Source: a virus. Taken from it: a stretch of 64,000 bases of DNA. The translations under genes and the position numbers were made by a program. Each line of letters begins with the position of its first letter. Position 1 is the first letter of the stretch. The notes below the pieces were generated by a model, which saw only the letters and a program-made list of their open reading frames with translations, was not told the origin of the DNA and did no database searches. Shown one piece after another: positions 49,843-57,699 of the stretch. The stretch lies in IMG/VR virus record IMGVR_UViG_3300036853_000446, positions 62,001 through 126,000 of that record. One strand, 5' to 3'.

Positions 49843-50352
49843 TCAATTATCTTCATTCAGGTCGACTTCGACGTTCTCCGTTTCTTCGACGGACGCACCC
49901 GTCTCCTGCCGCACGATCTCGGCGATATTCAGGCTCTGGGCGACCTGGACAAAACTCGTGAGCGACTCGTTCCAGTTGCCGTGCCGCTGCAGGATGGTCG
50001 AGAATTCCTGCACGTCGGGCTCGCGCAGCGTCCATCGATACGATCCATCCTCCTCGTCCTCCTCCCCCGAGCAGCGCTCGAGCAGGTGGTCGACGAGCGC
50101 CGTCTTCTGGTCGTCGGTCAATACCAGCCACTTCGGCTCGGCGACTTCGATGCAGAAATCGAGTTCCGTCAGGCTTTCCCATCGTCCCGAGACCTTGACG
50201 GCTTTGCCGAGCAACTCGCGGCCCCCCTTCTTGGGCACGCGATCGATGAACACGTACGCGATTCGCGCGGTCGCGAGTTCAGGGTGATAGGTCGCCATGA
50301 GGCTCTGGGCTACGGCTTGAACGGACTCTGCCGGCGAGTACTCTGCGGACAT
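49843..50352 (-). CDS. Degenerate phage metallopeptidase-like protein, 169 aa
   Basis: Residues 3-95 match the putative phage metallopeptidase family (PhageMetallopep, PF18894 by recall): SPAESVQAVAQSL, HPELATARIAYVF, GKAVKVSG, then LDFCIEVAEPKW and ALVDHLLERC. The family normally ends in HELCH; here the same place reads HLLER, so the Glu and second His are lost and the peptidase is probably inactive. ATG at 50352 (GGAG upstream) is the start; the frame continues to 50451 but overlaps the primase stop at 50399. The C-terminal 60 residues are acidic. Confidence 0.6.
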   Translation of the reverse strand: MSAEYSPAESVQAVAQSLMATYHPELATARIAYVFIDRVPKKGGRELLGKAVKVSGRWESLTELDFCIEVAEPKWLVLTDDQKTALVDHLLERCSGEEDEEDGSYRWTLREPDVQEFSTILQRHGNWNESLTSFVQVAQSLNIAEIVRQETGASVEETENVEVDLNEDN

Positions 50353-50398
50353 ATGAGCTTCATCTCCATTTGGGTCGAATATGCATTCCCACGCCTCT

Positions 50399-51103
50399 TT
50401 AGGCGCAACAACGCTTGATGAGGGCGCCCAAACGTTGGTCGCCCCAAACACTCCACAGCTCGTTCGGGTCCTTCGTATTGTGGCCCGAAGGCATGGGAAC
50501 CCGAGGGAACCTGACGATCTTGATCTTGAATTGGTCGCTCAATTCGCGCGCGATATCGTGAGCAACTTTATAGCCTGTCGTATCCATGTCATAAGCAACG
50601 AAGATGGTTCGTGCGACCCTGCGTAGGACTCGCCGCAGCTGGCTTGATACACCGGCGTGAAGCGTCGAGATGACATTCGGCACGTGACGTTGAATCGGGC
50701 ACAAATCGAAAACGCCCTCGACGAGCCAAACCTCTTCGGTCTCCCAAACGCTCGCCATGGCTTGGGCCAAGCCAAAGAATGCGGGCTCTTCTTTCGACTC
50801 GAAATAGTCGAGGTACCCTTTGATCTTCGGCTCGCGATCCCTAAACTGGAGCCCCAACACGACGCCGAGCGTGCTCGTCAGGGGGAAAACCAAGGGATCT
50901 TTGAACTGCTTTCTGTGGGCCGACCACCACGTGACAAATCGAGGATCACAACCAAGCCCCGTCGGAAGGCGGGCCCCCGGCAGGATCCCTATGTCGAAGG
51001 CGTCGATTTGTTCGTCGCTCACCCCGCGGCGCCAGAGCGCTTCTCGACTCTCGGCGACCATTTGCGCGTGCGCCGTCCCGACCATTTCCGTCATCCAGCT
51101 CAC
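50399..51103 (-). CDS. TOPRIM-domain DNA primase (catalytic core only), 234 aa
   Basis: TOPRIM fold: WLVEGVFDL at 126-134 (E129), then TIFVAYDMDTTGYKVAHDIA at 167-186 (D172, D174). The N-terminal 100 residues (AHRKQFKDPLVFPLTSTLG) form the RNAP-like basic subdomain of DnaG. There is no zinc-binding N-terminal domain and no helicase-binding C-terminus, so the zinc ribbon must be elsewhere or absent. It starts at GTG 51103, overlapping the stop of the gene upstream (GTGA). It likely lays primers for lagging-strand synthesis. Confidence 0.8.
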   Translation of the reverse strand: MSWMTEMVGTAHAQMVAESREALWRRGVSDEQIDAFDIGILPGARLPTGLGCDPRFVTWWSAHRKQFKDPLVFPLTSTLGVVLGLQFRDREPKIKGYLDYFESKEEPAFFGLAQAMASVWETEEVWLVEGVFDLCPIQRHVPNVISTLHAGVSSQLRRVLRRVARTIFVAYDMDTTGYKVAHDIARELSDQFKIKIVRFPRVPMPSGHNTKDPNELWSVWGDQRLGALIKRCCA

Positions 51104-51711
51104 GAAGCGCCTCGGATCAGGAAGACCGCCTGATCGACTCGAGTCATCAGGACACCGACCGAGTCGTCGATGCGCGTATAGAATCCCAAGACGGACGGAG
51201 ACGCCGCCAGCAACGCATCGCCCTTGGCCAAATCAGCCACCAGGATTTGCTGGTCGCCCTTAGAGATGTACCCCTGGAGGCCCATCAGGCGATCCGCTTC
51301 CTCGCGCGTCATTGCGCTGACCTCTTCGACCAAACCATAGGGCACCACGATGCTGCGAGGCGGGAGCTGCATTCTGGCCGACGCCTCAGACAGCGAGTTA
51401 CACCGGTTCTGCCAACCATTCGTCCGGGACATCTCCCAGAGGGCATCGAAGAACTTCGGAAGGAGCGCGCCTTCATTTTCTGTCGAGCACTCGAAGAACC
51501 CGCAGCGCGCGACGCCTCGCTCGCGAGACACCCGAGTGGGCACGAGCCGACCCCGGGCATCCGTCGCGGCCAAAGGCTCAAAGCCCGCGTCGATGGGTCG
51601 CTCCGTAAACGCGGGAACGGCGAACCCTACTTTCAACGTTTCGTCGCTACGCCGCCGGTGACGCTCCGTAACCAATAGGCACTCGAGCGCGGTCTTCTTC
51701 GGGAAGGGCAT
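51100..51711 (-). CDS. Hypothetical protein, 203 aa
   Basis: A globular protein with Cys pairs (ARCGFFECSTENEG) and a C-terminal beta region (IVVPYGLVEEV, then LLAASPSVLGFYTRI and VLMTRVDQAVFLI). The C-terminal 80 residues recall some phage accessory proteins but I cannot name a family. It overlaps the Cys-rich gene upstream by 65 nt, so the true start may be downstream; the ATG at 51711 is used. It lies next to the primase, in the replication block. Confidence 0.5.
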   Translation of the reverse strand: MPFPKKTALECLLVTERHRRRSDETLKVGFAVPAFTERPIDAGFEPLAATDARGRLVPTRVSRERGVARCGFFECSTENEGALLPKFFDALWEMSRTNGWQNRCNSLSEASARMQLPPRSIVVPYGLVEEVSAMTREEADRLMGLQGYISKGDQQILVADLAKGDALLAASPSVLGFYTRIDDSVGVLMTRVDQAVFLIRGAS

Positions 51712-52258
51712 CTAGGGGTGGTAAGTACACCACCGCGTCTGGAGTATTTTCAGGCGAGGCCGGCGAGAGGAATCGAACAATCCTCCGCCACAGGCGTTCG
51801 AACACCGAGATCCCCTCGACCACCTCCAACCGGCCGCCCCTGACCCACAGCAGAATATGAGCTGCGGGCAAATGTGCCTCGATCCACCTCGGATCGCCCA
51901 AGTTCGCAACGAACTCCGCGTAAACGTCCGCCCTCGTCTGCTTGTACGTGAAATAGGGGCAACGTTGAGCGTCGAGCGGCTCCTCGCAGACGTTCCCGTT
52001 CCAAGTCTCCGGGTCTTCCGAGCCCAACATGCACAGGCCAATGGTTTGCGCCACGGGCAGCGCCACATCATCCTCGACCCCCACCGAGATCCGGTTGTAA
52101 GAGTCGTTCGGTTCTCCGTAGATGGTGCGCCGGTGATCCAGCGGGTGTCGACGATTGTGTATGCACAGGTGCGGCAGTATCTCCCGCGTCAGCCGCTTCC
52201 GCAGTTCGGCAACCACGATGGCGCGCAGTCGATCCTCGATTTCCGCGTCCGACCTCAC
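51647..52258 (-). CDS. Cys-rich conserved-type protein, 203 aa
   Basis: Cys and His residues in HLCIHNRRHPLD, TIGLCMLGSED and VCEEPLDAQRCPYF give a likely zinc or iron-sulphur site. The N-terminus (MRSDAEIEDRLRAIVVAELR) is helical; a middle Asn/Tyr/Arg-rich stretch (EPNDSYNRISVG) and a C-terminal Trp/Arg region (ERLWRRIVRFLSPAS) follow. The GTG start at 52258 overlaps the stop of the Rad50-like half (GTGA), so the two are co-translated. Function unknown. Confidence 0.55.
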   Translation of the reverse strand: MRSDAEIEDRLRAIVVAELRKRLTREILPHLCIHNRRHPLDHRRTIYGEPNDSYNRISVGVEDDVALPVAQTIGLCMLGSEDPETWNGNVCEEPLDAQRCPYFTYKQTRADVYAEFVANLGDPRWIEAHLPAAHILLWVRGGRLEVVEGISVFERLWRRIVRFLSPASPENTPDAVVYLPPLDALPEEDRARVPIGYGASPAA

Positions 52259-52956
52259 GGTCTCACCTTGCTCTTACGGTCGGCCGCGACCTGTTTGACG
52301 CGCAGCGCGCGCTGACCGCCGACGGCCTCTTCGTGACTCTCGTAGGCAAGGTCGGAATGGTCGCAGTACGCGGACTTATGGGTGATCAACAAGAAATGAA
52401 GATTCATACTTTGGGCCAATGCCTTGAGGAACTTCCCGGTCGGCGCGATGTACTCGTCCGAGACCGCCAACAGCGTCTCGTCCAGGACGAGGAAAGGGAG
52501 GCGCTCGAGCTTCAACAGAGTCAAAACACGAAGGAGCAGCGCGATGACACTCGACGCGCCCCCGCCGAAGCTCTCGAGCGGTCGACCCCGAACCGCCAGG
52601 GGGTCATCCGTGCCCCCCTGCCGCAGCTGAAACTCGATCGCGACCTTGTTGTATTTCGTCTCGATGTCCGACTCGAAATGCAAATCCTGGTCGAAGAATA
52701 TGGTTTGCAGTCCGTCCGTCACGATCGACTCCAGCGTTCTGACCTGCTTGACCACCAGCTGATCCATCAGGGCTCTAAAGAGTTCCTCGACTTTGAGTAG
52801 TTTCTCGACATCGCTCGTCAGCTTCTCGATCTCCGACGCCTTTTGCGTCCTATCCGCCAGCAGATGGTCTCGAAGAACCTCCACCTTCGCGGTTCGACGG
52901 CACAGCACGGCGAGCCGATCTATTGCTTCGACGGGACGTACCGCATTGCTCGACAT
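52255..52956 (-). CDS. Rad50/SbcC C-terminal half
   Basis: This 233-residue protein contains only the second half of a Rad50-type ATPase: a short coiled-coil arm (KASEIEKLTSDVEKLLKVEE), the ABC signature SFGGGASS at 129-136, Walker B FLVLDE at 155-160 with D-loop, and the H-loop LLITH (His193). It has no Walker A; that lies in the separate gene at 56326-57699. The two must pair to form an active ATPase, with Mre11/SbcD nearby. The ATG at 52956 has AAAAGG upstream and overlaps the clamp stop by 37 nt. Confidence 0.85.
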   Translation of the reverse strand: MSSNAVRPVEAIDRLAVLCRRTAKVEVLRDHLLADRTQKASEIEKLTSDVEKLLKVEELFRALMDQLVVKQVRTLESIVTDGLQTIFFDQDLHFESDIETKYNKVAIEFQLRQGGTDDPLAVRGRPLESFGGGASSVIALLLRVLTLLKLERLPFLVLDETLLAVSDEYIAPTGKFLKALAQSMNLHFLLITHKSAYCDHSDLAYESHEEAVGGQRALRVKQVAADRKSKVRP

Positions 52957-54179
52957 GCGTAGCCCTTTTGATCGACCGCGGGTTTCTCTACGTATTTCCC
53001 GCTCTCGTCGATGAAATAGTCCTCAATCACGCGAAACAAATGCTGCTTCGACTTTTTGACCTGAGCGATGCCCAGCATGACGTCGCGAGGATGCTTCGTC
53101 GCCTCGACGAGCTGGATCATCCAGTCGAGGTTGATGTGGAATTGGACGTCCTCCGTCTTGCTGAGGCTCCCAGAGCCCCAACAGCCCGGTTCACCCTCGA
53201 CGAGCGGCGTGACCGCCAACGGCAAAGACTCAATCTCGCCCCCCAAGGTGTTGCTCGCGACGACCGTCAGCAGGCACGTCGTGTGGTCGTAACGAACGAA
53301 CGCCTTGTTTTTATCCGCAGGCAAGGTGCTGCGAACGTATTTGAGTTCCTTCTCGAGGCTCGCCCGGCCGATCCTAAAGATATGATTGTCGAGCGCGAGA
53401 CCGTAATATCCGTATTTACTTCCGGCGTAGTCTTGGTTCGACCAACCGAGCACCTGCTCGGTCGAATTCATGAAATACGTCGAATTCTCGCTATTGTAGA
53501 CGTCGATGGTACCCGGCGATTTAGACAAGAACGACAGCAGCAGCGGGATCCGCGTACCGTAAACGAAGAGCGGCTTTCCCTCCAGCTCGGGACTGTAGAA
53601 ATAGCTCGTTCGACTCGTCGAGTGCCCCAGCATGTATCCGTTCCCATCGGCCTCGTCCGCGCCGAATAGCTGAACGTTGAGAAACTCTGGCTTCGCTAGC
53701 GCATCCTTCGGTTCCGCCAAGTAGGGTCGCGTCATGTTCAGAGCTTCCTTCAAGAGGACGCTGGGGAACGTGGCGACTTTCTTGGCGTTGCTGAAATCTG
53801 CGTCGAGCGCCTTGAGCGCCTTCGCGGTGAACGTGATGATCTTGTGAACACCCCCCTTGGCGCCGCCGGTGTCTCGTCGACACCAAACGACGTCAGCGCC
53901 GCCCTCCTCTCCGGACTCGAATTCGACCCATCCCTCGACGTAGCGCAGGTCCCCTTGTGGTCCCGTCGGAAAGACGAAGGCCCCTTCGCCCTCGACGTCA
54001 AACACGGGAATTGGCACGCGAAAGCGCTGGTGGCCGTCTTCGGAATACAGGTAGCAATGCTCGCCGCGCACGACGCAGAGATAGCCCGAGCTGCCTCGTG
54101 CATCGATGGAGGTCGGCGTGATCGACGAAACCAGGGCCAGCGCCGTGGTCCAGTCCTGTGTCAAAACTTTAAACTTCAT
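52920..54179 (-). CDS. Sliding clamp, DnaN-like
   Basis: The 419-residue protein follows the beta-clamp layout of three similar domains: KFKVLTQDWTTALALVSSI at the start, then SVLLKEALNMTRPYL, a third-domain FHINLDWMIQLVEATKH, and a C-terminal KGYACRAMRYVPSKQ that resembles the final M-P-M-R-L strand of DnaN. It ties the polymerase to DNA and is loaded by the DnaX-like protein. Identity is low, so this is a family-level call. Start ATG at 54179 with GAGG upstream. Confidence 0.65.
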   Translation of the reverse strand: MKFKVLTQDWTTALALVSSITPTSIDARGSSGYLCVVRGEHCYLYSEDGHQRFRVPIPVFDVEGEGAFVFPTGPQGDLRYVEGWVEFESGEEGGADVVWCRRDTGGAKGGVHKIITFTAKALKALDADFSNAKKVATFPSVLLKEALNMTRPYLAEPKDALAKPEFLNVQLFGADEADGNGYMLGHSTSRTSYFYSPELEGKPLFVYGTRIPLLLSFLSKSPGTIDVYNSENSTYFMNSTEQVLGWSNQDYAGSKYGYYGLALDNHIFRIGRASLEKELKYVRSTLPADKNKAFVRYDHTTCLLTVVASNTLGGEIESLPLAVTPLVEGEPGCWGSGSLSKTEDVQFHINLDWMIQLVEATKHPRDVMLGIAQVKKSKQHLFRVIEDYFIDESGKYVEKPAVDQKGYACRAMRYVPSKQ

Positions 54180-54188
54180 GACAGTGCC

Positions 54189-54461
54189 TCACTTTTCGTA
54201 TTCGTCTTGGGCCCGCTCGACCACGGCCAACTCGGTGTCGAATTTCGTGATGAGTTCTTCCAACTCTTTCTCCAGACGAGCGCGCTCCTCGCGGAGAGTT
54301 TTCGGATCGAACCCCGCGGCTTCGATCTCTTGTTTCAACCGCAGCAGTTCCTGCTTTTTCTCCTCCATGACCCCTTGGAGCTTGGACTGCTTGGTCGAGG
54401 CTGCGGTGTGGCGACGAGTGAGGTCCTCCACGCGCGCTTGGATCTGTTCTAAGGTTGCCAT
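54189..54461 (-). CDS. Small coiled-coil protein, 90 aa
   Basis: Almost entirely helical with heptads (MATLEQIQARVEDLTRRHTA, then RLEKELEELITKFDTEL). ATG at 54461 has AAAGGA 12 nt upstream. It sits between the Cas4-like nuclease and the clamp and may be an adaptor of the Rad50-like complex. No other function is suggested by the sequence. Confidence 0.55.
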   Translation of the reverse strand: MATLEQIQARVEDLTRRHTAASTKQSKLQGVMEEKKQELLRLKQEIEAAGFDPKTLREERARLEKELEELITKFDTELAVVERAQDEYEK

Positions 54462-55364
54462 CTATTTTTTGGTCCTTTGACTCTCTTTGAGGACAACGGC
54501 GAGGCCCTCGGGGCAAGCCTCTTGCGTCGCATACGGGCAAAACCGGCAGTTCGCGATCCGAGCCGAAGGTTCAAACACGGATTTGATGAGCGGGAGATGC
54601 TTTTGCTCCCCCACCCTTTTCGAATCCGCCTCGAGTTCATGCATGAATTGGACAACGTTGGTCTTCAGCTCGTCGATGTCGGTCTGGTTGCACGTACACC
54701 AGTCGATGTTGGACGGCGGATCGAAATGCCAATAAACGAAGGCCGTCCGATCCGGCAGGCGGCCTTGCTTCTCGCGATACAGCATCGAGTACCACTGCAG
54801 CTGAAGCTCGTCGGTGTAGCGGTCACGCTTTCGGGAGCCCTTTCCGTCGATGATGACGAGGTCACGGTCCGGCGGGATGCGAAGCATGACGAAATCAGCG
54901 CGTCCCCCAACGCGATGACCCGAGATGTCGGAGTCGAGCTTCAGCTCGGCCTGGACGTTCCTTCCGATGAGCCGATGGGTCTTGATCGTCGCGAGGCCGC
55001 GAGGCACTGCGGCGTGAACGTCCGAGACGAGTTCGTCTCGCGAAGCGTACAGGTTTTCCCGCCAGACGATGGTTCCTGCAGCGCGGAGCCTTCCCGGCTT
55101 CTGCTCCTCGTCGAGGACGGTGTCGACCATGGTCTCGACCATCGCCGTCATGATGGCGCTCGCGCCGGGATGCCTCCAGAGTCGATCCCGGTAGAACGCC
55201 TCGAATAGACGGCCGACGACCGTACCGTAGACCGAGCCCAAGCGGTCTTCCGGCTTTTCGGGCGGCGTCCTGTTGATGTACGAGTTCCAATATTTGTAGC
55301 GGCAGCCTTTGGCGCACTGATAGCCCGAGTATGAAAGGTACACGCGAGCACATACACCTCTCAA
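54462..55364 (-). CDS. Cas4/RecB-type PD-(D/E)XK nuclease with iron-sulphur cysteines
   Basis: 300 residues. Nuclease core: RVGGRADFVM at 151-160 (D157), VIIDGKGS at 170-177 (D173, K175), then QLQWY with Q190/Y192. Cysteines bracket the core: C17 and C21 in QCAKGC, and C273, C276, C284 in NCRFCPYATQEAC, consistent with a 4Fe-4S cluster as in Cas4, AddB and Dna2. It may trim DNA ends with the SbcD-like nuclease and the split Rad50. The TTG at 55364 overlaps the SbcD stop, though a GTG at 55343 is also possible. Confidence 0.8.
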   Translation of the reverse strand: MRGVCARVYLSYSGYQCAKGCRYKYWNSYINRTPPEKPEDRLGSVYGTVVGRLFEAFYRDRLWRHPGASAIMTAMVETMVDTVLDEEQKPGRLRAAGTIVWRENLYASRDELVSDVHAAVPRGLATIKTHRLIGRNVQAELKLDSDISGHRVGGRADFVMLRIPPDRDLVIIDGKGSRKRDRYTDELQLQWYSMLYREKQGRLPDRTAFVYWHFDPPSNIDWCTCNQTDIDELKTNVVQFMHELEADSKRVGEQKHLPLIKSVFEPSARIANCRFCPYATQEACPEGLAVVLKESQRTKK

Positions 55365-56338
55365 ACCTTCCGCAGACGCGCTTGCTGCAAATAGAAGAGC
55401 GCCAGATCGTGAATCTCTCGCGCGAAGTCCAGGCTGCCGATCGTCTCTTCGATGGACACGCCTTGCTTCGCCATGAGATCCGCCTGGATCCGCGCGACAT
55501 ACTGCTCGATGTTCGCGCTTTCCCGGTCCTGGCGAGTCTTGCGTTCGATGTCGAAAACCTCAGCGGGAGGCGCCACTTTCAAAAGGTGCGGCGTGATCGT
55601 AATGCCTTCGCTCGTCACTTCGATGAGGGCGACCTTCGGTGTCCTCGTCAGGTTCTCCTTTGAGAGTGCGCCGCGGGAGACCGCGCCCTGGTTCACGAAC
55701 CAGCGGTCGCGAATCTTGACGATGCCCTGATCCTGATGCCAATGCCCCCAACAGAAGATGTCCGGACCTCCGTCGACGATCAGCTGCTCGTACCGAAAGA
55801 CGGGCTCGCCATAAAACTCCTCGACGCTGCTCGGCGGGTTTTCGCCGGCAAGGGCGTGCACGATGGCGATGAGGACCTCTTTACCTCGCTTCCGAATGCC
55901 CTGCAGATCCTCGACCGTTCGGAACGGGCTGTAAGGCATTCCCACGACGCGAACCTCGAGATCGCCGTCTTTGAAGGTCTGATCCCGCAAATGTTCGAAG
56001 ACCCGGGCGTTGTACAGAACGCCCAACGGTTGATCCGACAACGTCTCGAGGTTGTTGTGTTTTATGTCGTGATTGCCTTCGACGCAGAAGACCTTGCAAG
56101 GGTACGCCTGATGCAGGGCCGCCACCTTGGCTACGAGACGATGCGAGTTTTGCGTCGGGGCTTTGATATGAAAGAAATCTCCCCCATCGAGAACGGCACA
56201 AGCCGAATGCGCGCGCGCCAACTCCCCGATCTGCTCGAGATTCGACCATATCTCCGCCGGGTAGTCCCCCTTCCACGACTCGGGAGAGTGCTCTGACACA
56301 TGCACGTCCGTCCGGAAGACGAAGGCTAATCTGGACAT
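55361..56338 (-). CDS. SbcD/Mre11-like nuclease
   Basis: Metallophosphoesterase of the Mre11 type, 325 residues. Metal residues: D11 and H13 in RTDVHVSEHSP, D54 in LDGGDFFH, N89/H90/D91 in EGNHD, and GHWHQD near 220. It pairs with the split Rad50 subunits to open and process double-strand ends, as T4 gp47 does with gp46. The frame continues upstream to 56383, but the ATG at 56338, overlapping the Rad50 N-half stop, is the better start. Confidence 0.88.
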   Translation of the reverse strand: MSRLAFVFRTDVHVSEHSPESWKGDYPAEIWSNLEQIGELARAHSACAVLDGGDFFHIKAPTQNSHRLVAKVAALHQAYPCKVFCVEGNHDIKHNNLETLSDQPLGVLYNARVFEHLRDQTFKDGDLEVRVVGMPYSPFRTVEDLQGIRKRGKEVLIAIVHALAGENPPSSVEEFYGEPVFRYEQLIVDGGPDIFCWGHWHQDQGIVKIRDRWFVNQGAVSRGALSKENLTRTPKVALIEVTSEGITITPHLLKVAPPAEVFDIERKTRQDRESANIEQYVARIQADLMAKQGVSIEETIGSLDFAREIHDLALFYLQQARLRKV

Positions 56339-57699
56339 GCCGCCGCGTGCTCGGGACTGATGTCTTGATGGCACGTCGGGCAAATCCCAAGGGCCGCAAA
56401 CTCAGCCAAGACAGCCCGCCCCTCCTCGACGCTCTCCGCGAGAAGCCGCTCGGCGCGTTCGAGTTCGTGCTCCAATCGGTCCTGGTGCGCGAACAGTCGA
56501 TCCGCCTTGCCGACTTTCTTGGCGAGGCTCGTCAAAGCCGCAGTGTCCGGCACCGTGAGCTTCTGGAGACGGCCCGCTCTCTCGAATACGACCTTGAGCT
56601 TTGCAAAGGCGCTCGACCAAGCCGCCAATCTCTTCAGATCATCGAACGGCTTTCGAAGACGGGCCGCAGACGGCGGAGTGACCTGGTCGACCTTCCCCAA
56701 ACGCTCGACCCAGCGCTCGCGGTCGACCACCGCCGCCTGCCATGAGCCGACCTTCCGCCACCGCTCCGCGGTCGTGGTGAGTCGACGGGAGTCAGGCAGC
56801 TCGGGCCGCAAGACGCGCTCGAGCGCCGTCACGACCCCCACGCGGGCCTGCCAATCCTCCTCCAGCCCGCACACCTGGTTGAGCCTTTCCGAGGTGGCCC
56901 GGAGAGGCTTTGCGCCGGGTATCGCGGGGGCGAGCGCGGTCCTCAGTCGGATCGCCGCCTTGGTGCCTTCCGCGGCCTCCGAAAGGAGACGGTCGGCAAG
57001 GCTGAGCCGTGCCGAAACCTCCCGTACTTTGGCGCCCTGATCCTGGAGCGCCCGCACTTTAACGAGGTGACCGTCTAGGGTGGCGTACGTCTCGAGTTGG
57101 CGTCCCAGGGTCACGACGTCAGACTCCCGCACCTTTCTCGTCGCGATGGCGGATCGACGGTCCTTCGAAACGGCCGTCATGGCCTGGTTGATGTCGTCGA
57201 GTTGACCGATGTCGCTCAGGATATCCGCGACGACGCTCCCCGAAAGATCGAGCAGGAACGGGGTCTCGAATTGACTCGAAACCTGAAGAAGCGATTGGGT
57301 CGGCCCGAGCTTGACCGGCGAGAATTGGGCACCGAGAAACTCCGGCAGTTCCATGCTCTGGCCGACCCGGTCGTAAACGGACTCGACTCCGTCCTTCCAG
57401 ACCGTGTACCGGTTGACGCCCTTGCTTCCCTTCTCCCAAAGGAACCCTTGGCCTTCGGCGAACATGAGCTTGACCGACGAGAAGCACTTGCAACTCTTGG
57501 TTCCGTTGAGGATTCTAGCGCACGAGCGCGCGTCGTGCCGTACGAAATCGGAGCCCGAACCGCCAGACAAGGCGCTCTTGAGTGCCCGCACGATCGACGA
57601 CTTACCGATGTTGGTTCTGCCAACCAACGCCGTGAAGCCCTCGATGTTGAGCTTCAAGTGGTCAATGGCCTGGAAGTTCTTGATCTCTACATCGATCAC
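56326..57699 (-). CDS. Rad50/SbcC N-terminal half ending at the zinc hook
   Basis: 457 residues. Walker A VGRTNIGKSS at 26-35 in the RecF/Rad50 context FTALVGRTNIGKSS, then a long coiled-coil arm (residues about 190-430), and the zinc hook CPTCHQD at 440-446, after which only 11 residues remain. The second coiled-coil arm and the signature and Walker B segments are missing here; they are in the gene at 52255-52956. The start GTG at 57699 overlaps the RecA stop (GTGA), so expression is coupled with RecA. The hook normally joins two Rad50 subunits through zinc. Confidence 0.88.
   Translation of the reverse strand: MIDVEIKNFQAIDHLKLNIEGFTALVGRTNIGKSSIVRALKSALSGGSGSDFVRHDARSCARILNGTKSCKCFSSVKLMFAEGQGFLWEKGSKGVNRYTVWKDGVESVYDRVGQSMELPEFLGAQFSPVKLGPTQSLLQVSSQFETPFLLDLSGSVVADILSDIGQLDDINQAMTAVSKDRRSAIATRKVRESDVVTLGRQLETYATLDGHLVKVRALQDQGAKVREVSARLSLADRLLSEAAEGTKAAIRLRTALAPAIPGAKPLRATSERLNQVCGLEEDWQARVGVVTALERVLRPELPDSRRLTTTAERWRKVGSWQAAVVDRERWVERLGKVDQVTPPSAARLRKPFDDLKRLAAWSSAFAKLKVVFERAGRLQKLTVPDTAALTSLAKKVGKADRLFAHQDRLEHELERAERLLAESVEEGRAVLAEFAALGICPTCHQDISPEHAAACPD

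Noticed and set aside
49843-50451. Longer start for the metallopeptidase-like gene
   Set aside because: Extending to 50451 would overlap the primase stop and add sequence unlike the family; the ATG at 50352 is better placed.
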